61,552 nucleotides of DNA from Acetobacter cerevisiae (GTDB lineage Bacteria; Pseudomonadota; Alphaproteobacteria; Acetobacterales; Acetobacteraceae), in contig NZ_LHZA01000145.1 of NCBI RefSeq assembly GCF_001580535.1, forward strand, positions 1-61,552, written 5' to 3'. How positions within the stretch are numbered: position 1 is the stretch's first letter; each line of letters opens with the position of its first letter. The notes under the pieces were generated by a model that was given only the letters and a program-made list of their open reading frames with translations, did no database searches and had not been told where the DNA came from. This document shows positions 55,020 through 61,552 of this stretch, piece after piece. A program made the translations under genes and the position numbers.

Positions 55020-55041
55020 AATAGAGATTATATAGTCTATT
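55020..55041. promoter_or_regulatory. second inverted repeat upstream of the TonB receptor
   Basis: AATAGA, ten AT-rich bases, TCTATT. Perfect 6-base arms, about 150 bases before the receptor ATG. Candidate regulator site; could be chance in AT-rich DNA. Confidence 0.25.
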
Positions 55042-55149
55042 TTCTCATATTTTATTTTACCACACTCACGGACAGACCTTAATTTTCGTCATAAAAAATG
55101 GTCATTCTTTAATTTTTATACATTCCTGTTTCTGCTGAAACGGTGCAGA

Positions 55150-55175
55150 CATCCTCCCGGCGTACCGGGAGGATG
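55150..55175 (-). terminator. strong hairpin after the phospholipase C gene
   Basis: CATCCTCCCGG-CGTA-CCGGGAGGATG, a perfect 11-base stem with tetraloop, five bases after the stop. It lacks a T-run. Confidence 0.65.
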
Positions 55176-55180
55176 AAGAC

Positions 55181-57262
55181 TCATGCGTGGAGAACAGGCT
55201 TCCCCAACGCCGGGTCTGTAATGCTGGGCCGCCCTGTTTCAACATGCCCTGCAAAGCGGCTTGTCACACCCGGCTCTGCGTCAACAGACACCGTCAGATC
55301 ATACCAATGGTCACTCTTTGCCAGCATGACCTGCTCCTGCCTGACACCTCGCGCTGGCAGAACGACCGTCCGCTTTGCAAGCCCATAAGCATTGTCATGC
55401 ATCTGGACAGTTTGCGGTCGGTTGGTGCGGTTTGTGAGTTTCACGACTATGGCCCCTGCCTCTGCCTGATCAACGACAGAAATCCCCACGACCGAACGCC
55501 CCTTGCGATGAAAATATCGCGCAAAGCCGTTGGGACCAATCACCATCAGCCGCAGCATCTCGCCCGCAGGCACAGGCCACTGGTCCTGCAAAGACGCACC
55601 AGCCCCTACAGTATAGCGCCGCGGCTTTTCCTCTGACAGCTCCTGATACACATAGAAACAGGCACCCGTTGTGCCTTCATTCAGGAACTGAAGCGTGCAG
55701 AAGCCAGCAGGCCCGTCCACTTCGTTCACAGTCAGAACGTAAGGGAGAGGCCGCGCGGGGCGATGGCCTTTTTCCTGTTCGCCAATGTCAGACACGCTGC
55801 TTTGAGCCGGAACAGCCGGATTGGGCAATTTACAGGAGAGGTCAGTTTTGCTCCTGTAATCAGCCGTATCCGGCAAATTACCCTTCAACCCCTGCTTGCG
55901 CGAGAAATCGAACGCACTGGTCAGATCCCCACACACAGAACGCCGCCAGGGGGTAATATTGGTTTCACGCACCCCAAAGCGCGCCTCAATAAACCGCAAG
56001 ACAGAGGTGTGGTCGAACACTTCCGAACACACAAACCCACCTGTGCTCCAGGGTGACAAAGCCAGCATGGGAACACGCGGGCCTAATCCATAAGGCAGCA
56101 GATCAGCTTTATACCGCTTCGGCTCATAGGGCGTGAGACGGTCATGAATCTCGCCACGCGTGTCCACCGTGCTCTTGCCGGGCAGAACGGGTGTTGGCGG
56201 CTGCGGCGGCGGCATATGGTCAAAATAGCCGTCATTTTCGTCATACATGACCAGCAGAACGGTTTTTGCCCAGACCTCCGGGTTTGCCGTCAGAGCATTC
56301 AGCACCCGGGCGATATAGGTTGCCCCATAACCGGGGGTCCAGCGCGGATGCTCGGAATATGCAGCAGGCGGCAGCAACCAGGACACCTGAGGCAGACGAT
56401 CCGCCAGAACATCCTGCTTCAGCGTATCCAGCGTGCGCTTGGTCATCGCCCGCTGGAACAGCGGAGAGCCTTCCGGAGCCTCGACATAATTGCGGAAGTT
56501 CAGCAGCACGTTGGTGCCAAAATTTCCGTTTTCCACATCGGACGGAGAAAGGCCCTGCTGGTAAACCTGCCAGCTCACCCCGGCTGCTTCCAGCCGCTCC
56601 GGATAGGTTGTCCAGTTAAACGGCCCCGGCACTTCCGGATAAAAAGCGCGGTCGACCCAGTCTACATTATCCAGAACCGGGCCGCCGCCCACGCCTTCCC
56701 CATCTACGGTTCCGGTCATCAGATAAAAGCGGTTCGGATGGGTCTGCGTTGGGGTGGAGCAGAAATAATGGTCACAGACCGTAAACGCATCCGCCAGCGC
56801 GTAATGGTAGGGAATATCCTCGCGCGTGTAGTACCCCATCGTCATGTCGGTCTTATGCCGGGGCCACTGGTCGTTCCATCCGGCATTGATAGCCGCATGT
56901 GTGGGCGCCCAGTTGTGATCGAGATCCAGAACACATTGGGCACTTGTAACATGCGTGCGGAGCTGGAACGGCAGAACCCTCCCCTCCTCAGGCTTTGCGC
57001 GCCCCTGTGACCAGACAGGTGTACCGTCCGGCGAGCGGACCGGATGACGATCCCCGACCCCGCGCACACCATTCAGATGACCAAAATAGTGATCAAAGGA
57101 CCGGTTTTCCTGCATTAGCACCACAACGTGCTCGACATCTTCCAGCGTCCCACTCCGGCGCTCCGCCGGAATAGCCAATGCACGGTTGATGGAGGACAGA
57201 AGACCCGCTGTAACAAGTCCACCCCCGCCCCTCAGAAGTCCTCTGCGTCCGATCACCGACAT
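55181..57262 (-). CDS. Tat-exported phospholipase C (phosphocholine-specific type)
   Basis: 693 residues. Tat signal MSVIGRRGLLRGGGG; the ATG at 57262 follows GAGAGGG by five bases, while an upstream GTG (57292) gives ten more residues. Catalytic phosphoesterase domain (about 45-480): HVVVLMQENRSFDHYFG, CVLDLDHNW, STPTQTHPNRFYLMTG, and YDENDGYFDHM. Then two beta-rich C-terminal domains (about 510-690) of the bacterial PLC type. It cleaves phospholipids such as phosphatidylcholine outside the cytoplasm, releasing phosphorylated head groups. It diverges from the S1/P1 nuclease, hinting at phosphate scavenging. Confidence 0.9.
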   Translation of the reverse strand: MSVIGRRGLLRGGGGLVTAGLLSSINRALAIPAERRSGTLEDVEHVVVLMQENRSFDHYFGHLNGVRGVGDRHPVRSPDGTPVWSQGRAKPEEGRVLPFQLRTHVTSAQCVLDLDHNWAPTHAAINAGWNDQWPRHKTDMTMGYYTREDIPYHYALADAFTVCDHYFCSTPTQTHPNRFYLMTGTVDGEGVGGGPVLDNVDWVDRAFYPEVPGPFNWTTYPERLEAAGVSWQVYQQGLSPSDVENGNFGTNVLLNFRNYVEAPEGSPLFQRAMTKRTLDTLKQDVLADRLPQVSWLLPPAAYSEHPRWTPGYGATYIARVLNALTANPEVWAKTVLLVMYDENDGYFDHMPPPQPPTPVLPGKSTVDTRGEIHDRLTPYEPKRYKADLLPYGLGPRVPMLALSPWSTGGFVCSEVFDHTSVLRFIEARFGVRETNITPWRRSVCGDLTSAFDFSRKQGLKGNLPDTADYRSKTDLSCKLPNPAVPAQSSVSDIGEQEKGHRPARPLPYVLTVNEVDGPAGFCTLQFLNEGTTGACFYVYQELSEEKPRRYTVGAGASLQDQWPVPAGEMLRLMVIGPNGFARYFHRKGRSVVGISVVDQAEAGAIVVKLTNRTNRPQTVQMHDNAYGLAKRTVVLPARGVRQEQVMLAKSDHWYDLTVSVDAEPGVTSRFAGHVETGRPSITDPALGKPVLHA

Positions 57263-57566
57263 CCATACCCTCTCAATTTCAAATGCGCGCACCAGTCTTT
57301 TAAGACCGCCCCACTCGCCTCTTTAAAGGTCGTTTTAAACAGCAGAGGGCGAGCGACAGTTGCCCTAAACAGAAACACCACCCTCAACAACCGCAACACC
57401 ACATTTCATCATAATGTCATATACTGGCACAGCCTGAGGGCGAGATTGCTTGCAACAAAAGCACGTAGTGGCAGCACAGTAAAAAAATATTACAATCCCG
57501 AATAGATATATTTTTCTGAAAAAACTATAATCTCAAAAACAATGAGACTTTTTGAGAGTATTCTTC
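57263..57566. other. divergent spacer between phospholipase C and nuclease
   Basis: 304 bases holding the promoters of two secreted phosphate-releasing enzymes. The notable feature is a degenerate Pho-box-like repeat at its centre, listed separately. The right half is AT-rich. Confidence 0.6.
57403..57420 (+). promoter_or_regulatory. Pho-box-like direct repeat
   Basis: ATTTCAT-CATA-ATGTCAT: two 7-base units with the 4-base spacing of a PHO box (consensus CTGTCAT). The units match 5/7 and 6/7. It is about 140 bases from both start codons. A PhoB site would suit both genes, but the match is imperfect. Confidence 0.35.
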
Positions 57567-58469
57567 ATGAGATCACGTTTTAATATTTTCGCAGCCGCTG
57601 GCTGCATGATACTCGGTTTAGCCACTACAAGTTCACAAGCTCTGGCATGGGGGCGTGAAGGGCATCAGGTTGTGGCTGCACTGGCGTGGGATTATCTGAC
57701 GCCAGACGTGCGCCAGAAGGTCGACCTCCTTTTAAAGCAGGACAAAGACACCCTGACACAGCCTGATTTTCTCTCTCGCTCTACCTGGGCAGATACCTGG
57801 CGGAGTGCCGGGCACAAGGAAACCGGTGAGTGGCACTTTGTTGATATTGAACTGGACCACCCCGACCTTCCTCAGGCCTGTTACAACTTCCCAGCGCAGA
57901 ACGGACCTGCGAGTGCAGGACCGGCAAAAGACTGTGCTGTTAACAAAATTCCGCAATTTGCAAAGGAACTGAGTGCACCGGACACCTCTCCGGCTGAACG
58001 CGTTCTGGCTCTGAAATATCTGGTACATTTTGTCGGGGATCTGCATCAGCCGCTCCATGCTGCGGACAACCATGACAAAGGCGGCAACTGTGTGCGGCTC
58101 GCACTGGGCGGCCCCCGCACAACCAACCTGCATTCCTATTGGGATACTGCGGTCGTCTCTGAACTCGACCCCAATCCCAAAAGTCTGTCCGACACGCTGT
58201 TCATGCATATTACGTACGATGACAAGCAGGCATGGCAACAAGGCACCCCCTCAGACTGGGCACAGGAAAGCTTTGGTCTGGCCCGGGACTACGCCTACCA
58301 CCTGACGACCGTAAAAGCGGGTTGCGATACGGACAGCGCTCCGGTTGAACTCCCTGCCGGTTATGATGCCGCAGCCCAGACCGTTGTCACACAGCAGTTG
58401 ATGAAGGCAGGCGTCCGTCTGGCTTATCTGCTCAACACAGCGCTGGCTGACGTTCAGATCTCAAAATAA
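57567..58469 (+). CDS. S1/P1-type zinc nuclease, secreted
   Basis: 300 residues. Signal peptide ending LA, after which the mature protein begins with Trp (WGREGHQVVA), as needed because the N-terminal Trp binds zinc in this family. Further zinc ligands: STWADTW, GEWHFVDIE, HFVGDLHQPLHAADNHDKGGN and NLHSYWDT. All expected positions are present, so it should be active on single-stranded nucleic acids and 3'-nucleotides. The start at ATG 57567 is preferred to TTG 57552. Two tandem hairpins follow. Confidence 0.92.
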   Translation: MRSRFNIFAAAGCMILGLATTSSQALAWGREGHQVVAALAWDYLTPDVRQKVDLLLKQDKDTLTQPDFLSRSTWADTWRSAGHKETGEWHFVDIELDHPDLPQACYNFPAQNGPASAGPAKDCAVNKIPQFAKELSAPDTSPAERVLALKYLVHFVGDLHQPLHAADNHDKGGNCVRLALGGPRTTNLHSYWDTAVVSELDPNPKSLSDTLFMHITYDDKQAWQQGTPSDWAQESFGLARDYAYHLTTVKAGCDTDSAPVELPAGYDAAAQTVVTQQLMKAGVRLAYLLNTALADVQISK

Positions 58470-58476
58470 ACAGAAC

Positions 58477-58504
58477 GCTGACGCTTTGACCGCAGGGCGT
58501 CAGC
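58477..58504 (+). terminator. first hairpin after the nuclease gene
   Basis: GCTGACGC / GCGTCAGC, 8-base stem with 12-base loop, starting 7 bases after the stop. No T-run. Confidence 0.5.
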
Positions 58505-58506
58505 CT

Positions 58507-58544
58507 CACACCAGCATACCCGCATGAGGGTCTATGCTGGTGTG
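58507..58544. terminator. second hairpin after the nuclease gene
   Basis: CACACCAGCATA / TATGCTGGTGTG, perfect 12-base stem with a 14-base loop, two bases after the first hairpin. It may act on both convergent genes; no T-run. Confidence 0.55.
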
Positions 58545-58606
58545 ACCACCTTTCTGATAGCTCCATTGAAAATATTAATGGAGCCAGTCATTTTTAAAAA
58601 TTCATA

Positions 58607-59590
58607 CTAACGAGAAAAAGCTTCAGACCCTTTAATTTCCGGCCCCAAAGGCCGCGCCAGAAGTTGCTCAATGACATCTTTTAAAAGCGCACGCCCTGTC
58701 ACGATTGCGGCCACAGCATCCATGACAGGCACACTCACCTGAGAGCGCCGCGCCAGTTCAGTCAGCGCCTGTGATGTCGCCACACCTTCTGCCACGCCCC
58801 CCGCAGCGGCTTCCGCTTCCGTGGAGGACAAACCTTCCCCCAACGCCCGACCTACGCGGAAATTGCGCGAGGACGTGCCAGTGCATGTTAAAAGAAGGTC
58901 GCCCATCCCGGACAGGCCAGAGACAGTGGCCGCCTCGCCCCCAAGCGCCAACGCAAGGCGACTGATTTCCGCCAGTCCCCGTGTTACCAGAGCGGCCCGC
59001 GCGTTTTCTCCCAGCCCTGCACCAATCGTCACACCCGCGGCAATGGCGATGACGTTCTTGGCCGCGCCACCAAGCTGCACCCCAATAGTATCCGTGCTGT
59101 CATAAAGCCGAAAAGCTGGCGTTCCGAGCATATCGGCCAGCGAGCGCGCTAACCCGTCCTCTTTGGCCGCAAGAACGGCAGCGACTGGCAACCCGGCAGC
59201 CACTTCATGCGCAAAGTTAGGTCCTGAAAGAACGGCCCCCCTATGTCCCGGTTGGATGGTAGCCAGAATATCCAGCGGAAAGTGCAGACTGTCGGGTTTA
59301 ACCCCTTTGCAACACAGAACGAGAGGAGACGCCGTTTCCATCTGCGCCAACACGGAGGCCAGATGCTTCATAGGCACGGCCACCAGTGTCATGTCTGCCT
59401 GCGGCAAAAATTCGTCTGTCACTTTTATGGTTGCCGGCAGCGGAAATGCGCTCAGGCGAGGCATGGCACCATTCGCAAGCTGCGCACCCGGATTACGCGC
59501 CCAGAGATGAACATCCGCCCCCGTTCGGGCCGCATGCAGCGCCAGCGCCGCACCCCAGGCCCCAGCGCCAATTACTGCGATACGTTTCAT
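58607..59590 (-). CDS. gpsA: glycerol-3-phosphate dehydrogenase (NAD(P)+)
   Basis: 327 residues; reduces dihydroxyacetone phosphate to glycerol 3-phosphate for phospholipid synthesis. Motifs: IAVIGAGAWGAALALHAA (cofactor site), SGPNFAHEVAAGLP, GAAKNVIAIAAGV with the catalytic Lys, and GMGDLLLTCTGTSSRN. The ATG follows GGAAGG; the frame is open further upstream without conservation. It is convergent with the nuclease gene and stands alone on its strand. Confidence 0.95.
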   Translation of the reverse strand: MKRIAVIGAGAWGAALALHAARTGADVHLWARNPGAQLANGAMPRLSAFPLPATIKVTDEFLPQADMTLVAVPMKHLASVLAQMETASPLVLCCKGVKPDSLHFPLDILATIQPGHRGAVLSGPNFAHEVAAGLPVAAVLAAKEDGLARSLADMLGTPAFRLYDSTDTIGVQLGGAAKNVIAIAAGVTIGAGLGENARAALVTRGLAEISRLALALGGEAATVSGLSGMGDLLLTCTGTSSRNFRVGRALGEGLSSTEAEAAAGGVAEGVATSQALTELARRSQVSVPVMDAVAAIVTGRALLKDVIEQLLARPLGPEIKGSEAFSR

Positions 59591-59941
59591 TCCCAGCCTT
59601 CCATAAATAGAGGCTCTTACATACCCTTCCCCACCAGAAAGCGTAGACGCCAATAAAAAAATACAGAACAAATCCAGTTTATCGATACGAAAATTTCGAG
59701 TGCCGCAAGGCTCTATATATTCAAGCAGATGGCTCGCCGTATCGCGTCAGGACTAATCTTATGATGAATTCTGACTCTGGAAATTTCCTCTACACCATCT
59801 CAGTAGTAACGGTGATTACGGACAAAAATCCCCCATTCGGAGTTCAGCACAAACGCTGCCAATCCAAAGCATCCAAATGAAAACAGGCCCTGTTCCTTGC
59901 GGAACAGGGCCTGCATCATAGTCTTCAAAGTGAAGGAGAGA
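59591..59941. other. spacer between gpsA and the Hint-domain gene
   Basis: 351 bases. Near the right end is the terminator of the Hint gene (listed). The rest shows no convincing open frame; it should contain the gpsA promoter. Confidence 0.6.
59880..59913 (-). terminator. terminator of the Hint-domain gene
   Basis: CAGGCCCTGTTCC / GGAACAGGGCCTG, perfect 13-base stem with a 4-base loop; on the minus strand it is followed by TTTTC. Confidence 0.9.
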
Positions 59942-61540
59942 TTAGGCGCTCAGCACCTGAGCATCTTCCTTCTGGACTTCTTCAACATACGGACCTGCGG
60001 ACAGGATATTCAGGCTAAGCAGCCCCATGTTCCCTTCCGTAAGGCCTGCCAGAGGCAGAACTGCATTGCCGGTGGTCCAGGCAACATCAGCGCGGCTCAT
60101 GTCAGCATGCCAGCCTTTCGGCTTGGTTTCTGCCAGATGCGCCACAATGTTTTCCTGACGTGCAGCCGTTACAAACGTAACGTCGCCTACAGCAACACCC
60201 ATCTGACGACAGTCATCAACAAACGGGCCAATCACATCAGCCGGACGGCTGGCGCGAGAGACAATGCGAACAGATGCGACATTGGCAGGCAGCATAAAGT
60301 TGTAACGCTGGCCATCACGACGGACCGGGCGGATAACAGCTCCCGTTTCCGTAACCAGATGCAGATTTGCATCATCCGTCAGCGCTACGGTCTCAGCATG
60401 ACGCAGACCTTCCGTAATGCAGCTTTTGCGGGCTTCCAGCTTGCGGAACAGCGGTTCCACAAATGCGCGGTCAACACACAGTTCTGCACCGGCATCAGCT
60501 TCCCATGTCTTGGCACGGCCACCAATGCTCGCAACCTTACCTTCCTGACGGAAGGAACGACGGTTCCCTGTATCCAGATAGCTTTCCGTCAGCATACCGT
60601 TAGCCGCAACTACAGAGTGCTCTGCAGTTTCGATATGATAGTAATCATAAGCGGTGATGGATTTGTCGTAGAAGATCGAAGATCCATTGACCAGCATACG
60701 CACAGGAACAAACTTGCCATCAAAGAACAGGCAATGTTCTGATGTAACCAGCAGATCCTGGTAAGGCACACCGTCAGCAACAGCATCCTTCAGAATGCGG
60801 ACGGGGTAACCAGCCTCATCATCCTGCAGATTGGCGTGAACGGTCGCGCGTGCAGTGCCAGCCCAGACAACCGGACGAACGTTTTCCGCACCCGTTTTCC
60901 AGTCAAACGTGACAACTTCATCACCGATCTGGATATTTTCAACAGCCACTTCGCCATCGACCGTGCGGATCATGCTGCCCGCAAGGAAGCAAACAACATC
61001 GACAGCATTAAGGTAAGTTTTGCCGTCTTTCGTTGTAACCGTGAACTTCGTTCCTTCATTTGCAGCAGGCAGCTGGAAAGAAGACGTTCCGTTAATAGGC
61101 GTCCCATTGCTGGTTAGCGTATAAACACCATCAGAATAGGTATAATTATCAGCGGTCATACCATCAATAATGATGGTATCGTTGTCTGTAATGTTGGTAA
61201 TATAGCCGATGATGCTGGGGGTAGTACCAGCAGCAATTTCAATGGTCCCACCGCCACCAGCAGGTGTATTGGCAGATCCGGAGAACTCAATCAGATCAGA
61301 CGTCGTGGTAGCGTAACCACCCAGCACCACAGTGCCGCCATCCCCGACAATGACTTTAGAGCCGTTATTAATAATGTCAGAGTTACGGAGCGTCAGGGAC
61401 CCTTTAACCGTCACGGTTGAAGGAGAGGTGGCCGTACCAATACGCCAGCCATCGCCATCTACGGACACGCCTTCATCGATAATGACGCTCGCCCCGGTTG
61501 TTGAACCACCGCTTGCAGTGGCGCCATCAACGCGGAAATC
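59942..61540 (-). CDS. Hint-domain (hedgehog/intein) surface protein, 5' end unclear
   Basis: About 530 codons. The N-terminal part is beta-rich and Gly/Ser/Thr-rich (NGSKVIVGDGGTVVLGG and similar), like autotransporter-type repeats. A Hint_2 domain follows: CFLAGSMIRTVDGEVAVENIQIGDEVV with the Cys nucleophile, and VTSEHCLFF, the TxxH block, then HIETAEHSVVAANG. A C-terminal region of about 220 residues is unassigned. The coding pattern continues to 61540, where an in-frame TGA (61541-61543) stops it. The nearest start is GTG 61468, so it is truncated, frameshifted, or affected by errors at the sequence end. Confidence 0.75.
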   Translation of the reverse strand, partial: DFRVDGATASGGSTTGASVIIDEGVSVDGDGWRIGTATSPSTVTVKGSLTLRNSDIINNGSKVIVGDGGTVVLGGYATTTSDLIEFSGSANTPAGGGGTIEIAAGTTPSIIGYITNITDNDTIIIDGMTADNYTYSDGVYTLTSNGTPINGTSSFQLPAANEGTKFTVTTKDGKTYLNAVDVVCFLAGSMIRTVDGEVAVENIQIGDEVVTFDWKTGAENVRPVVWAGTARATVHANLQDDEAGYPVRILKDAVADGVPYQDLLVTSEHCLFFDGKFVPVRMLVNGSSIFYDKSITAYDYYHIETAEHSVVAANGMLTESYLDTGNRRSFRQEGKVASIGGRAKTWEADAGAELCVDRAFVEPLFRKLEARKSCITEGLRHAETVALTDDANLHLVTETGAVIRPVRRDGQRYNFMLPANVASVRIVSRASRPADVIGPFVDDCRQMGVAVGDVTFVTAARQENIVAHLAETKPKGWHADMSRADVAWTTGNAVLPLAGLTEGNMGLLSLNILSAGPYVEEVQKEDAQVLSA

Positions 61541-61552
61541 TCACAGAAGGGT

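Larger units (their letters stand above)
54868..55180. other. AT-rich spacer before the TonB receptor
   Basis: 313 bases, strongly AT-rich against the GC-rich flanks. It should hold the receptor promoter and the end of the phospholipase C transcript. Two palindromes and one strong hairpin are listed separately. No open frame of note. Confidence 0.6.

Noticed and set aside
55086-55105. TCGTCAT ... TGGTCAT as a second Pho box before the TonB receptor
   Set aside because: The units are 13 bases apart start to start rather than 11 and each matches only 5/7.
60700-61020. Self-splicing intein in the Hint-domain gene
   Set aside because: No extein on the C-terminal side and no terminal His-Asn before a Cys/Ser/Thr junction could be identified; it fits the Hint_2 type instead.

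Overview
The window is chromosomal DNA from an acetic acid bacterium (Alphaproteobacteria, Acetobacteraceae), most likely Acetobacter or a close relative. The basis is the GC-rich, tightly packed gene order typical of alphaproteobacteria (dusB-ntrB-ntrC-ntrY-ntrX-hfq-hflX, fused ispDF, TPR protein-bamB-der), together with a gluconate permease, a PQQ-type sugar dehydrogenase and a Hint-domain surface protein. This genus call is inference from gene content; no marker gene such as rRNA is present.

Layout. 1-8.5 kb: end of rsmE, gshA (glutathione), a drug-type MFS exporter, a gntP gluconate permease, then the outer-membrane and ribosome assembly group TPR protein-bamB-der. 8.6-15.7 kb: a small secreted protein, then a tightly overlapping operon of two envelope glycosyltransferases, asnB, ygfZ and hisI, and lpxB on the opposite strand. 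15.9-27.9 kb: SulP anion transporter, the msrPQ periplasmic methionine sulfoxide repair pair, an HIBADH-type dehydrogenase, a small HhH protein, a squalene-synthase-like protein without catalytic aspartates, an iron superoxide dismutase, clpB, a Nudix gene broken by an in-frame stop, a ribokinase and an arginase-family protein. 28-39.7 kb: the nitrogen regulation locus, with both sigma-54-type regulators lacking a normal GAFTGA loop, plus an amidohydrolase and ispDF. 40-47 kb: a visibly AT-richer glycan cluster encoding two very large double glycosyltransferases with mirrored domain order, a pyruvyltransferase-like protein with a coiled-coil tail, and UDP-galactopyranose mutase. It ends near tRNA-Arg(UCU). 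47-51.5 kb: a complex I accessory subunit between two tRNA genes, purine and pyrimidine salvage (gpt, upp), membrane proteins and a PQQ-type sugar dehydrogenase. 51.6-61.5 kb: a YfdX-family periplasmic protein, a TonB-dependent receptor, a Tat-exported phospholipase C, a divergent S1/P1 nuclease, gpsA and part of a Hint-domain protein.

How the parts may work together. Several groups concern the cell envelope: LPS or polysaccharide glycosyltransferases, lpxB, bamB and the galactofuranose/pyruvate cluster. Others concern oxidative or acid stress: gshA, msrPQ, sodB, clpB and YfdX. The phospholipase C and nuclease genes diverge from a spacer with a degenerate Pho-box-like repeat, which together with gpt/upp suggests scavenging of phosphate and nucleobases; this is a hypothesis. 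The points most worth checking are the glycan cluster, the altered NtrC and NtrX activator loops, the Nudix nonsense codon, and several clean palindromes in divergent promoter regions. No CRISPR array, intact insertion sequence, integrase or rRNA gene was seen.
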